A stretch of 64,000 bases of DNA from Pestalotiopsis fici W106-1 (GCF_000516985.1 NW_006917105.1:361777-425776); one strand, 5' to 3'. Counted from the first letter of the stretch, positions 10,872 through 22,985 are shown. The notes: generated by a model not told the origin, from the letters alone. A program made the numbers and translations.

Positions 10872-11985
10872 GGTGATAGTGTCCGGCTTCTCGACAGCGG
10901 AGAGCTCAACGTTATGAATGGACTAAAGAATGAACGTCTGCCTGTCTACAATTATGATGGGAAGCACCCGATTGCATGAAAAGTCAAAATGTATGTGGTT
11001 GGAATGAGAAGCCGGGAGTTTGAGATCTGGGCACCCCTTATCTAACTTTTGAATGGGAAGCTCAGCCCACACAATTGTCATAACAGTCATCTCTGGTTGG
11101 ATTACGGAAATCCGTAGCCCTTGGGACGGACGCACATGGTGATGGCCCACTCGAGTGGCCCGTTTACCCCAATGCACTATGATACTACCTATATCCTATC
11201 AAGGCGGCACTGCTTCAAGTGGTTACAGTGGTTACAGTAGATAGCTGCCTAGTAGGTAGGTACAAGCGTACATGAGGATGCGGGGAAATGGCCATTAGAA
11301 AACGATTCTTCCCCTCCCGCGTCTCGCGGGGTATATATGGGGTACGTCGTCATCTTGTCCTAAAACAGCAATCCGAGCCTGGGGTAAGGAGGGTGTCGGG
11401 AGACCCGTCGTGGTCGAGGTTATGTCTTTCGGTTAGCATAGCTAACCTAAATACTAACTTAAGCAGCAAGTGTTTTCCTGGCTCTTCTACTTCGATCCGT
11501 TTCATTTGAGCTAACATGACCACGAGGTATTCTCGACACATCACTTGACTACTGCCCGGACATTTCCACGTTGAAGGAAACATGATCCAATAGCTTTCAC
11601 TTGACGACGCAGCACCAAAGAATTAACCAGGGAGAAGTGGATAGGAGAAGCAAGTGAGAATTTGTTGCGCTGCCGGGAAGTTTGACCTGCAAAAAGTCTA
11701 CATTGCTCCGGATGTAGTATATTGTTGATCAAGAAGAACACTCTTCTGTTGCTTGGCAATATCAAGTCAGATATCCCTCCCGGGAATTCCCCAGACACAG
11801 TCGTCCATCTTCAGGTGGCCGAAATGCGTGGAGACAATCATAAGACTTATACTGATATATGATAGTTATATACGACATTCCCAACTAGCTCAAAGCCTAT
11901 TTGACCTCGACATGGTTCCTCCATAAATCCAATTTGTGTGTTGGCAGCACATGACATGAATATCCGCAGTTTCTTAATATGGCAT
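10872..11985. other. Permease promoter region and deuterolysin 3' flank
   Basis: No gene is supportable. It holds a GATA element at 11037-11042, a short direct repeat GTGGTTACA near 11220, and a GGTATATATGG stretch at about 11329-11340 on the plus strand that resembles a TATA box but has no convincing gene after it. Confidence 0.45.
11037..11042 (-). promoter_or_regulatory. Possible GATA-factor (AreA-type) site
   Basis: GATAAG on the minus strand, 166 bp upstream of the Dal5-family permease ATG. Genes of nitrogen-source permeases are commonly controlled by AreA/Gln3-type GATA factors. A single hexamer is weak evidence. Confidence 0.3.
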
Positions 11986-13340
11986 CTAGCAGCCGGCATA
12001 GACAGCTTTTATCGTCATCGTTAGTGGTTGTATTGTTCAAAGGCTTGGGTTCAACTCACCATTGGCAAACAGAGCATAGCTGTCGGCGTTGTTCAGTGCT
12101 TGGGTGGCTGACAGTCTAATGGCAGCCGAGTAGCCGTAGCCCAGATCCTGGGTTCCCTTGATCTGGCTCAAGTGGGTGACCTCGTGGAGAGTCGTGGTCG
12201 CCTGATCCTGAGCATGGCAGGATTTTGTAAGCGCCGGGAGGTCTAATGGATCAAAATGGGTCAGCCTTGATTCATCATGGGAAAATTACAGCACATATTT
12301 CGACCACTTACAGTTAAAGTACAGAGGGCACGAGACCATGAAGCTTCCAGAAGGCAGGGTGTAGGCCAAGACACCACTGCTGCAGGAGCTGTAGACATCA
12401 GTGCAGTACTGCTTGGAAACACCAGACGTGGTGCTGCCACACTCGGAAGCAACGCGGTTGAAGACGGTAACAAGAGTGCTGGCGGCGGAAGCAGTCTTGA
12501 AGTACTCTACAACCTTGGCACTGTCGGACTGGGCGGCAGAGGCAGAGAGCTTGGCAAGGGATGCGCAGTTGGAAAGGGCTGTGGTCTGAGCCGTCTTCTT
12601 GGCGCCAGTGCAGTCGGACTGAACAACAGTGCGCTTCTCGACAAAGCGACGCTGGACCTCAGCAGCCTGGGCGCCATCGACAGTGGCAGAGATGGAGTTG
12701 CTGGAGAACGGAACGACGCCGGCGATCGCGGTTGTGTTGGCATCTGCATAGGACAGAACGCCGTTGGCAACAAAGTTGTCTTGTCAGAATACGTTAGTTC
12801 TTTCCCTTGGCTTTTCTTATTCGACCTTTGGCGCCGAAATCTTGAACACCCTACTCCAAGAGTATAGAGCCGAAGAGACCAAAGAGGTTATCTTGTTTGC
12901 TATAGAAAATTTGTGTACTCACACTCGCCGCCCTCGCTAAGGTCGTGAAGCTCGCCAACGTCAATCAGCGTCTTGATGGACTCGCCAGCAGGAATGGTTA
13001 GGAACGCTTCCTCGTCGAGGCCAGCAGTGGTAATTCGAAGACGAATACCGGCAAAGTCAACCTGGGAATCTACCTATTGCATCAGCTAGTCTGCCAAATT
13101 TCTCTGTTCTGGCGCAAGATACATACCACCCTTGAAGACCTGGACCTTCTCAACTGGAGCGCTGTCAAAGAGGGAGCCAGTCTTGAAGATCTTCAAGGCA
13201 TCATTGCCAGTGTTGGTAACGGTAGCCTGCAGACCAGTATTGCCAATCGACTCGAGTTTGACGTCGAGAGGAGAGTCACGTTTCATCGTGGCGGCAGTCG
13301 CCAAGGTGGCGAGCGCCGAGAGGCCAGCGAGAAACTTCAT
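11986..13340 (-). CDS. Deuterolysin (neutral protease 2), metallopeptidase family M35
   Basis: Secreted zinc endopeptidase. Model: exons 13340-13127, 13069-12923, 12779-12312, 12242-12060 and 12005-11986, 343 aa, GT-AG throughout. Signal peptide [16 protein letters not shown]. The propeptide (about residues 20-165) has the VTNTGND / IPAGES / [11 protein letters not shown] pattern. The mature domain starts after QRRFVEKRT, where a Lys-Arg pair is a likely Kex2-type processing point. Active site: HEVTH (296-300) plus the aspzincin GTQDLGYGY motif with Asp309 as third zinc ligand. Cysteines are placed as in the family, and the protein ends in a terminal Cys. Length is normal for M35. The gene is divergent from the propeptide-like gene at 15604. 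Confidence 0.93.
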
Positions 13341-15603
13341 CTTGAAAGGCAGGGTAGAATTATCGACAAGGCTGAGGCAATGATTGGCTGCAAAGTAATA
13401 CCGAACTGTTATTCGAGCTGAAGAGGTGTGGCCAGAAGGGTTCTCATTTTGTCTGCTGTTGTTCAAATGACTGATACTTATACTCGATGGTCGTCGTTTC
13501 CATGGCCTCGTCTTCTCTGCGGTCAAGATGGGATGACTAGGTAGTCGGATCGTCGTTGTGATTGATGACAGCGATGTACCGAGTGCTCCTAGAGGCAAAC
13601 AGGAAGCTGAACTCTCAATGATAGTTGCTTCCGAATGCCAAGAGCCGCTTGGAGGATTACATGGGACGAAGGGTTCCATGTGGAGAATGAATATGAATGG
13701 ATAAACCCCTTTGGTGCAGCTGTACAGCGGATCCTCGGACGTTACTCAACCTGCAGCGATGCGAAAGCCAATAAAGCTTGGTAAAGCTTGTCATTGCTTA
13801 TACTACAGCACCGTCCAGGGTCGTTTCCTCTGGGTAGCATCCGCCAGCATACATTCCATCAGCCCTCCGGATCCCGGCGTTGACGGTCTGTCAGTGGATC
13901 GATCATGTCCTACGGGCTGAGGCCATGCTCAAGGTTAACTCGAGATGGACGGAAGCCAGATTCCTGTTGTCTTCAGATGATTGATAACGCGTTGGCGAGT
14001 AATTCGAATATAGGACATACAATATGACATGTTACGGGGCAAGAAAGAAAGTGATAGGACATTCCGGTTATTCGATGACCCGCGAATGGGCAAATGGGCA
14101 GTAGAGGCTTACTCCTCATTTTGAGAAGGAAAGAAAAACTGCCAAGAGGGCGTGCCAAGACTCATATATGTATACGAGCGTCGCTTTGGGCTGAAGCAGC
14201 TACCTAGTATACTCGATTCGGACAGGGGAAGACAGACAAGGGTGAACCACTCACGATGAAACCATGCATGGCTGGACGATGCACCATCTTGGGCGACGAG
14301 ATCGCGACCCCGAGCTAACATACAGTTTACAGATTCAATCGGATATCAACTCCTCAGATAAAGGCTTCCAAAGGTGGGGAGATCTTCTTCCCACTACCAG
14401 GAGTCATAGTGGGACCTAGAGGGCTCACTTGAAGAATCGAGACGACTGGCGAAGGCATAGAGCTGGCTTCACAGGTGCGAATAGATACCTGCCGGAGAGA
14501 TTGCAACAAACGAAAGACTATGCATCAGCTTGGTAGGTATGTACGCCTCCAATCAACGAACGGGGTCGCATACGTACCAAACAGATAGATAGAGTCATTT
14601 TCAATTTGCCAATAATTACTACTCACACCTGATAACGCACCTAGCTACCGGCATCTGTATCTTCGCTTACGGGGGAAGGTTGCTCAAGCCGGGTGCAACG
14701 GCATAAGCTTTTGTGCGGTGGTCACAAGCCTCACCTTAATCCAACGACTCGAGTAGACGAGGCACACGAGCATCATTTTGCAGCTAGGTATGGAATGTAG
14801 GTAAGCATGGTCGAATATAGTCGGTACACTACTACCTATGTCGATTCCCCAGAAAGGAACAAGTCCACCTTCCTGATTCGTCGACGCTCCGGCGGGTCCT
14901 ATTATGCATAACTTTCTTCTAACACTAAACCAACCTGGTATGTTGCTCCTCTTCCTTTGCCCCCCACCCGCTCTGTCTGCTCATTGCACTCTCAGTGCCA
15001 CTCACTCGCTACCTTGGGACGAGGGGTTTATCACATTTCTTCCATCTACATCTGTTCCCGGGCGTTGATAGACCTGTGGCTTACTACGTTGGACAGCAGC
15101 CCGATTCGCTACATAACCGATCTGTCGTCATAGACTACCGAGACAATATCCTCATCAAGAAGCTGGGATTCATATAAAGCGTTGGACCCATTACTGCCAA
15201 GACCATCGTGGCCCGGAGCAGTGGCATCTCGTAAGTTGATTCGAGCATCACTGCCCGCCCATGGGCACCCATCGTCATGTCAAGCTGGAAATTTGCAAAC
15301 ACTCCGTCACTGGCTGGAGCTTGGGGCTTTGGCATGGTAGCGAAGCGCCTCCCCTCTCGTTTCCATGCAGCCAATGTTCCCTTGGCACATCTGTGATATC
15401 CCCGGCGCCCCAAAACACGGTTGAATATAGATAGCTGTGTAGGTCAACCTCATGAGCGAGCAGTCACAGCCTGACTGACTTGGGCATGTACCTGGGAGGT
15501 AGACTTGCGGAGCCTGTTTACCCCAAATCGTTTCTAGGTGCCGATTCTCACTCTTTGTCCGAAGCAGTACTCCCACCCTTCAAAGCTGGTCCAGCCGCTT
15601 CCA
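13341..15603. other. 2.3-kb divergent intergenic region
   Basis: It separates the deuterolysin (-) from the propeptide-like gene (+) and probably contains both promoters. I see no supportable gene; the frame at 15135-15413 has no recognisable features. Confidence 0.5.
13477..13485 (-). promoter_or_regulatory. Candidate TATA element of the deuterolysin gene
   Basis: GAGTATAAG on the minus strand, about 140 bp upstream of the deuterolysin ATG, a plausible core-promoter distance. It is inferred from position and sequence only. Confidence 0.3.
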
Positions 15604-16197
15604 ATGAGCTACCCGCGACGTCATTACCATTTTCGTAACATAATAACCCTCTTCATTGCTGTTGGCTTCACCATCCTCTGCTTCTCAAAGCTGTACCGGG
15701 CAGAGTCTTCCACCACCACCATGTCCTCTGGCGCCCTGTCACATCTTACCGTTTCCGTCCGGAAATCGGCATCCAACGACCTTGCCTTTAGCGTGACCAA
15801 CAACCACGATGAACCCATCACTCTACTGAGATGGGAGTCGCCACTCGATCCCCTGGCCCTGAAGCTCGGCAAGGTCAAGCTGTTTGCACCCGCCGACAGC
15901 GAAGAGGCGCTTGACATCCCAATCATCATGGTCCGCCGTAAAATGCCACCCGGCCAGGAGTCGCTAGTCACCATTGAGCCGGGCGCGACTGCAGAATCAT
16001 CGATAGAGCTCAAGGAGCCACTGGTCCCAATAGATAAGCTCAAAGGCGATGTCAAGGTGTCCTACCAGGGAAGGTGGGTGAGCGCATGGCAGAAGAGGGC
16101 TGATAAGATCTCACCCAAGGAGCTCGAGGATCTAAACGCTGGAGAGGAGGCGCTTTCGGGAGATTATTCGATGGAACCAGTCACCATCAACTTCTAG
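15604..16197 (+). CDS. Stand-alone protein resembling the M35 deuterolysin propeptide
   Basis: Single exon, 197 aa from ATG 15604. An internal ATG at 15721 would give a 158-aa form lacking the N-terminal hydrophobic segment ITLFIAVGFTILCFSKLY, which looks like a signal anchor. The body aligns by eye with the propeptide of the neighbouring deuterolysin: SVTNNHDEPITLL versus [18 protein letters not shown] versus KVQVF, LVTIEPGATAESSIEL versus [15 protein letters not shown], and a closing beta strand. There is no HExxH and no peptidase domain, so it is not a protease. I have a memory of similar small conserved proteins in other ascomycetes, but no function is known to me. A folding-helper or inhibitor role is only a hypothesis. 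Confidence 0.72.
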   Translation: MSYPRRHYHFRNIITLFIAVGFTILCFSKLYRAESSTTTMSSGALSHLTVSVRKSASNDLAFSVTNNHDEPITLLRWESPLDPLALKLGKVKLFAPADSEEALDIPIIMVRRKMPPGQESLVTIEPGATAESSIELKEPLVPIDKLKGDVKVSYQGRWVSAWQKRADKISPKELEDLNAGEEALSGDYSMEPVTINF

Positions 16198-16351
16198 TCA
16201 ATACATGGAGCCAATGGGTAGTTTCTATCACTGACGCATCCCTTCGCTTTCTCCTTTGAACAATGACTGCATCCAGCTATTTCACATTGACTTATTTGGC
16301 CGTCTTTCTTGACGAATTAATATTGGTTATTGGAAGATGATCAATTACATC

Positions 16352-17589
16352 CTAGTCTGCCAGTTCCTGTAGCTTTGCATACACCACATCTGCAATCTCA
16401 ATGTTATTTGTCTCGAGATACATGAAATGCCCATTCCCAAGGATCCCGATGTCTTCCAGCTTGATCCACTCATAAGCTACTTGTGTCTGATCCAAGTAGA
16501 GCGCTACACAGTGATCATATGTGATATGCGGGCTTGCACTTCCAGTGTACATGATGAATGGCACCTTCGCAATCTCTGGCAGGGTATGTATGGTCGAGTT
16601 GCTCGCCTGCAAGAAACAGGAGCGTAAGGCAGGGGTGTCAGTCCCAACCTCTACAGGGTTGAGCTCGCTAGCTGACTGGATTGGGGGATTATAGGTTATG
16701 GGAGTATTGGTCAAGCCGTATGCTCGCGACCGAGAGCGGCCGGACGGGTCATTGGCGCCTCCTACCAGCGATTGAAAGGGAATCACGGTGGGCTCCAGAT
16801 TGATCGTCGCCTTAACCAGGTCGGGGCACTCGTCCGACATGAGGACGGTATACTGGCACGATGCCGAATGACAAAACGTGAAAGACTCTCCCACCAACTC
16901 CAATAAGCGACAGCCTGCCGCCCTCATGGCAAGCTCTCCGCTCGTGGAATTTGAGTTTAGAGGGATCATGGTCGCTTCGAAAGCGTCAAAGACGGGATCG
17001 CCTCGGACGCCCGTCCCGGGCCACTTGTCATGGCCTTCTGCCTGCGGATAGTAATCGGCCAGTTCCGGAGCGGTGAAACCATTCTGCGTGATGTTGTCTG
17101 TCGATCCGAGCTTGATTGTGTAATCTGCCAGGTCGTTTTGGGTGCTTCGGCCGTTTCCAATCACATCGAGTATATAGACCTGATAGCCGGCCTCCACAAA
17201 ATACGATGCCCAACCTTGTCGGTTGTCGGGCGTGTTTAACCACACATGTTTTGAGTCAGTACTTTTTACGTCTGGGGATTCTGTGGGGGATATGAATGCC
17301 CTACTGAGCCTGGTGGTATGCCAGCCGAAATAAAGACAAGCGGGTTCGATTGATTGACTCCAGATAGTGGAGTCAGCTTTTCGACATAGATTTGACCAAT
17401 TGTGAGGCTTTGATATGTGCCATTGTATGGTACGTAGTTGCCGCCAACATAGAACGAGTCTCTTCGATAAGCCGCCTCGGTAGAGATGCAGCGAGGACTG
17501 ATGGCGTTCAAGCCTGTGCAGTCAACAGTTGTGTCAGCGACCACCGCCGCTGCCACGAGGCAAAGCAACAACACCAACAAGAAAATCAT
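16352..17589 (-). CDS. Secreted alpha/beta hydrolase (esterase/lipase-like), frame change unresolved
   Basis: Two blocks on the minus strand. 17589 to about 17290 encodes signal peptide MIFLLVLLLCLVAAAVVA, DTTVDC... and the strand PLVFISAGIPPG. About 17290 to 16352 encodes HVWLNTPDNRQGW, the region with the nucleophile (TFCHSAS, in place of the usual HSxxG), the INLEP strand, and the C-terminal GNGHFMY with the likely catalytic His. The layout matches fungal secreted alpha/beta hydrolases with a WxNTPDGRxGW motif. The blocks are in different frames, and the only GT nearby (after GGCTCA) finds no acceptor in the right phase, so a frameshift, a non-standard intron or a sequence error is present at about 17246-17300. 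Convergent with the gene at 15604 (154 bp between stops). Confidence 0.7.
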
Positions 17590-18180
17590 GGTAGCGGAGA
17601 ACGAGATCCCAGACTCTCGGTGCGCAAGAGAATGAGAAGGGGGAGGGGAAATCAAGTGTCACGACCTCACCAGGAAATGAGTGAGAGCGAGAGAACGAGA
17701 GAGGAGAAATTCCGAGGCCATGCATTTCCCCTCTAGAGCGACAGGGGTTCTCGCCCCAGGCCAGCCATGCGATCAATATCAAGAACGGAGCACTTCCCAT
17801 TGTGCCCCGCCAAGACGGGTTGCCAAAACTTGATCAAAGACATAGAACACATGTAGTCACGCATTCCCACATGACCAAGAATACTCGAGCGTCGAGCATT
17901 CTTCTTAATATTCAACACTTGCAAATACGCCAGGAGCAAAGTTTGTTCAACAAGATAGTATTTACAGCCCAAGAGGAGCCTTGACTGACTCGTCCCAGGA
18001 CGGAATATATGTATAAACAGAAATGAATCGTATCACAAACAAATGTCGCTCCTCGTCTGAGCTCACGCAGAGCCGTCTTCTACACATCTATGCCGTTCTT
18101 GGTCCCCATTTATAGTACCTCTAAACAGCCATGAATCACCAGGCCACGCCGCTGTCGTTGTTGTTCTTGTTTCTGTCCGT
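17590..18180. other. Intergenic, nothing recognised
   Basis: Promoter and leader of the secreted hydrolase and 3' flank of the AA9-CBM1 gene. No ORF or repeat of note. Confidence 0.5.
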
Positions 18181-19445
18181 CTAGACGCACTGAGAGTAGT
18201 AGTCGTTCATCACACTTAAGTATTGGGCCAGATTGTTAGCTTTTTATTCCGTCATTCAAATTCTGTAAAGAGCAAGAAGATAACTTACGTGCAGGTGCCC
18301 GAAGCGCAAGTAGTCGAGCCAGTGTATGTGAGACCTCCACATTGTCCATAGAGGGCAACCGATCCACCGCTGGACGACGCAGCAGTCGAGGTAGCGGCTG
18401 CTGCAGAACTGGTGCGGGTCACCAAAGTGGTAGGAGCAGCTGACGTAGCGACGGCCGATGTGGTCTCATCGTCGTCAGCATCGCAGGAGTCGTCATCATC
18501 ACCCTCGTCGTCACCCTCATCAGCAGCGGCGGATGTGGTAGCGGGAGCAGCAGCCGAGGAAGAGGAAACGGTGGCAGCCTCAGTCACGGCAGCAGCAGTC
18601 GAGGAAGTAGCAGCAACGGAGGAGGTAGCGGCAGCGGCAGCAGTGGACGAGGTGGCGGCGGCGGCAGTCGTGGTGGCAGCACTGCCGGAACCGGATCCAG
18701 AGCCACCAGTGTACAGAGCGGGGCCGGGGATGGTGTAGCTGGTGATGGTGGTGTAGGGGTTGAACAGGATACCAGGGTCATCCTCATTGTACAGGGCAGT
18801 ACCCAGGGTACCAGAGGGGGAGTCCGTACCCGAGCCGGTAATGGCAATGTTGAAGCACTGCGGGTAGTTCTGAGCACCGTCCTCGGAGCCAGCACCGTGG
18901 AGAGCAATGATCTCGTGGCGGAAGACATAGTTACCGGCAGCCAAGGTCGACGGCACAGTGGTGGTCCAAGTGCTGTTGTTGTCGATCAGAGCCTGAGCAG
19001 CCCACGTCTCGGTGCTGGTATCGTAACCGCTCTCGTCAATCTTGACCCACTCGAGGGCAGTCTTGTCGACGGCCGAGCAGTCGCCGTTGCAGGCAGCCAC
19101 GTAGGTGAGGACCGGGCCGATACCGTGAGGCCAGGTGGTCCACTGGAAATCCACAGTACCACCGGCACTGACGGACTTGGTCAGGGCGCCGGGCTCGGCG
19201 TTGATGTGGCAGTTGATGTCGGCGGTGCCGTAGGAGCTTGGGGAGACGAAGCCATTGTCCGTATCCTCGGCGTACCAGGCGGCAATGTCGGGGAAGGAAC
19301 CCGAGTTGATCTTCTCGTAGTAGTAGTCCAAGAGGAAACCCTGGTTCCAGGTTCCATCGGTCACGAAGCCGGAGACAGTTCCGTGAGCCAGAGCCGAGCT
19401 GGCGAAAGCACCAGCCAGGGCGATAGAAGACTTGAAGGAGGACAT
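18181..19445 (-). CDS. AA9 lytic polysaccharide monooxygenase with C-terminal CBM1
   Basis: Copper enzyme that oxidatively cleaves cellulose or related glucans, secreted. Model: exons 19445-18289 and 18214-18181, 396 aa. The intron splits the CBM1 and its removal restores CTVMNDYYSQCV at the end. The signal peptide ends before His21 (SALA-HGTV), the N-terminal histidine of the copper brace. The second copper His lies in FRHEIIALHGAG, and the QNYPQCFN segment carries the axial Tyr. The catalytic domain is followed by a long Ala/Ser/Thr linker broken by a very acidic patch (EGDDEGDDDDSCDADDDE, around residues 310-330). A cellulose-binding CBM1 (YGQCGGLTYTGSTTC) closes the protein. The acidic patch, which includes a Cys, is unusual for such a linker. 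Confidence 0.93.
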
Positions 19446-21237
19446 GATGCAACGCTTTCTGAAGAGATGTCGAAAAATGTATCGTTATCAATGCGGACAG
19501 AGAATGGAGGGCTGCAGAAAAGCTCAGTTGAGTTCAAAAAGGGAACGAGATACGATTGCTGTAAGTGAAAAAGAAAGGAAGTGTCCCAGCTTCACACGGT
19601 GAAGTTGACAAGGCGAATCGAAAAAGAATGAAGACCTCGAAAGGATGAAGAGGGAAAAGAATGAAAGACTGTTGTGAACAAAGCTACAGAGAGAGAGAGC
19701 AGAAGACTTTCCAACCGGCGTATTGTCAAGAGGCATCTCGAGGACTTATACGTTCTGGATGCCCTGCTCTGTCTGGCAGCTCACCCGCCGAGCCTTGGCT
19801 GGGAGCGAGGTCATCGTCTCCACTGCAATTCGTCGTTCATTATACTCGCTACAAACAGTGGACGATGGAGACTGGTGGAAGAAATGTCGAGCCCAATCAA
19901 ATACAGAGCCGTAGACTGATTTGGACACATCCCCGGGATGCGGTTGAGCGTCGAGAGGATCCCCTGGTCGTTGAGCCTCAACCGACTCCATAATAAGGGG
20001 CCATGCTTACCATATGTTAGCTACCCCCCGGCTCCAGAAAAAGACAAAACCTAGCGCGAGATGAAACAACGCCCCTTCGGCCCAATCCGAATCCCTTCAT
20101 TTCGCTCAGCTCAATTTGGGAAAAGAATATGGATTTCAATTAGCTCTCTCTGTCTCTCTCTGTCTCTCCCTGTCTCTCTATCTCTCTCTTCTCTCTCACT
20201 AAACCACACGCACTCATACATACACATATATATCCACTCTCGCACTTTTCCTTCCTTTATTTTAGGCGACCCAGCGGCCAGCTCTCGGCTACCTAGGGTG
20301 CATAATACATAGTAGGATTTGTTTGTTGTGTGGATCCACGCCTTCCTGGACAGAGATCATCGTACCCTGCATCCCTGCACACAACCTTCATCTTCAGATG
20401 AAAAAGGTGCGCCAAGCCGTTTCTTGTTGATGGAGATCCAGGGCACAGGAGCCTTTGGCAACGCCATCTCTTCGCGTCAGCGAGCTGTGGTCCATTGCCC
20501 CGTTCACGAGATCGCACCACGACAGGTGTTGTCACTGGCCTACTGCCCCCTGCAGCAATCCCACGACATATATGTATGTACATACCCTGTATGGTATTTC
20601 GGTACCGCGGCAAATAAGTATGTACTAGGTAGATGGGTAGACTAGGATGACGAGGACACACGCTGCACCCGCGAACGTCGAATTTACTACAAACTCTACT
20701 AGATGGCAGCATGCATGACACAACCCCCTCAGGCTCTGTCCATTCTTTCAATCACACTGTGGCGTATGGCGGTGTCAGTCCTTGGCGACTGAGAATTCGG
20801 TGCGCAGTTGGCCGCTTGATGTAGATTGCTATTGACCTGGCTCAATGATTTTCAGTAGCCACCCAACTTCGGAATGAACTTTGATTGTGGGCTTGAGATT
20901 TGTCGGCTACAGACAGGTGTCGTCATATTGCAATACAACCCAATTATCAAGCCATCATCTCAAGATATTCACCTAGCTTGATAGGTACGTACTTTGTAGG
21001 TTGGTAAGTCAGGTAGAAAGGAGGAACCCAATGGCGCATATTACATTGCCGCGACTCGCCCAGACATGAGTTGAAAATGGACCTTGGAGCCCGGGAATTT
21101 TTACACATGTCCCCGATAAGGTTGCATCTTTACTCGGCGGTATAGACGTGCTTTGTCGCTGCCATATGAGAAGTTCCAATGGCTTCTCACTGCCAAAAGA
21201 AGAAGAAGAAGAAAAATCCGTCTCCTTGCAAGACAGA
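19446..21237. other. 1.8-kb intergenic region with CT-rich tract
   Basis: It holds the AA9 promoter and the SDR 3' flank. It includes a pyrimidine microsatellite at 20143-20197. The short frames in it show no domain. Confidence 0.5.
20143..20197. repeat. CT/TGTCTC microsatellite
   Basis: Imperfect run of TCTC and TGTCTC units in the intergenic DNA. Confidence 0.9.
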
Positions 21238-22367
21238 TCAGAAAAGTGTTTGGCCACCATCGATCACGATATCTGCACCGTTGATATAACTGCCGGCTCG
21301 ACTGGCCAGTAGCACGATGGCACCCGTCAGTTCATCCGGTTGGCCCATTCTGCGCATGGGATTGCGACTAAGCCAGATATTCCTTGCATTATCAAGACCT
21401 ATACCCTCGTTGAGGATTGTGTCCATATAACCTGGAGAAATGCTATTGACCCTGATACCCATATAGGCCCACTCGGCTGCCAGGCTCTTCACCATGGCCA
21501 TGGCGGCAGTTTTCGAAACGTTGTACGATACCTGTGGCCTGGGATATACGATCAGCTCAGTGTTCTTTCATCGGTCCGTCTGCTTCACTCGATTTCTGTT
21601 GTCCCCGAACGTCCTTGGCAACCTCATGCTGCTATGCGATTTTGCAAAGCCGGATAGAAGTCCAGCCGCTTCATCAAAGACACGAGCGCAATGCATAGAA
21701 ACGCAGTATCTTCCCAGACTTACTGAGGGTAGTTGACGCGATGCGCCGAAATGCTCGCAACGAAAATCATACTACCACCGGTGCCTTGCTTCCTCATCTG
21801 TCGCGCAACTGCCTGAGCACACAAGAAACCGCCGCTGGTATTGACATTCATAACTCGATTCCACTCATTTGGCGCCATGTCAATGGCATGCTGGCACATG
21901 ACCATGCCGGCAAAGTTGAGCAAAATGTCTACGCTGCCAAGAAGCCTGGCAGTTTCCGAGACTGCTGCAGCTACGGCCTCGGCATCGGCTACATCCACTT
22001 TGATAAAGCGGATAGTGGTGCCTGGGAACTCATCCTCCAAAGTCTTGACCTTGGCGGCGGCCTCTTTGGGATTCGTGTCGAATATCATGAGCCCTTTGAG
22101 GCCATGCTCCAGGAGAGCCCTTGACGCAGCAAAGCCCAAATCGCCCGCACCACCTGTCACAATCGCGGCACCACCCACCAGGCGGAAGCGCAAGGCCGCG
22201 CGCTCGTCCGGGGAAGCACTGCGGGGTAGGGGCGACGGCGGAGATACAAGCGACCCGGGGATGCCGTCTCCAAGCTTCATCTGGGGCAGCACCCTGTTGG
22301 TCAGATCCGCTCGGACCGTGGGCACCGGCTTCAATTCGACCTCGCGGAAACCAGAATCAATATCCAT
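21238..22367 (-). CDS. Short-chain dehydrogenase/reductase, arabinitol/sorbose-reductase-like
   Basis: NAD(P)-dependent oxidoreductase. Model: exons 22367-21724 and 21538-21238, 314 aa. Splicing (GTAAGT...CCCAG) joins NYPQ to PQVSYNVSK, restoring the active site. Motifs: cofactor TGGAGDLG (71-78), NFAG (Asn151), catalytic Ser207, Tyr220 and Lys224 (YNVSK), and the SPGYMDT loop. A 60-residue N-terminal extension precedes the fold. Closest by memory to fungal D-arabinitol 2-dehydrogenase and SOU-type reductases acting on sugar alcohols; the substrate is inferred only from that likeness. Start: the frame extends upstream without another ATG, so 22367 is used. Confidence 0.85.
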
Positions 22368-22567
22368 GGTGTCGTGCTTCAGCTTTGTGAGAACAGGATA
22401 AAGTTGGCGGACTGTAACCCCGGGGAGAGTATAAAAGACCAGGTCAATGCCTATGATATTCAACCTCGGGAAGCCAGCGGGGTCGGATGCGCAGGCCCAA
22501 GCCGGGGGAAACTCCAGTTTTTGCTGCGCGTTCGGGGTTGATCATATGCATACATACGTTGGAAGTA

Positions 22568-22568
<1 letters not shown>

Positions 22569-22603
<35 letters not shown>

Positions 22604-22612
22604 ATACACACA
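22569..22612. repeat. CA dinucleotide microsatellite
   Basis: About 15 uninterrupted CA units, then CATACACATACACACA. It lies in the SDR upstream region. Confidence 0.95.
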
Positions 22613-22985
22613 ACAAGCCACAGCACGGACATGGTTCGATCATCCCATGCACCGATGGACGTCTGGTATACGAACAGGCCCTTCCTTTTTTCTTTCCCCC
22701 GTGGGGGGATTTGCAGTGCTGATACCCAGGGAACCCTAGAATCGGAGAACATGACGTACTTGGCTGAATTGAATTGAACTGGTGTGGATTGTTGTTTCGA
22801 GTTAGGTGGTCACTCACAAAACGTGAACAACCCGACGAGAAAAGAAGATGAGCAATGAAAGGCAAGGGGAAAGAAACAGCAGCACTACAATATGACCATC
22901 TAAGTAGGCATGTAGGTAGGTTTGTTACGGCAAAGATGGGCCTCGGCGCTGCAACAAAAGAGAATCTTCTTTTCTTTCTTTCTTC

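Noticed and set aside
11325..11345. GGTATATATGG as a plus-strand TATA box
   Set aside because: No supportable plus-strand gene follows within a plausible distance.
15135..15413. 92-codon minus-strand frame in the deuterolysin divergent region
   Set aside because: No motif, poor start context and a composition like its surroundings.
18412..18738. Plus-strand frame of Val/Ala/Glu repeats
   Set aside because: Antisense shadow of the AA9 linker, whose repetitive codons keep other frames open.
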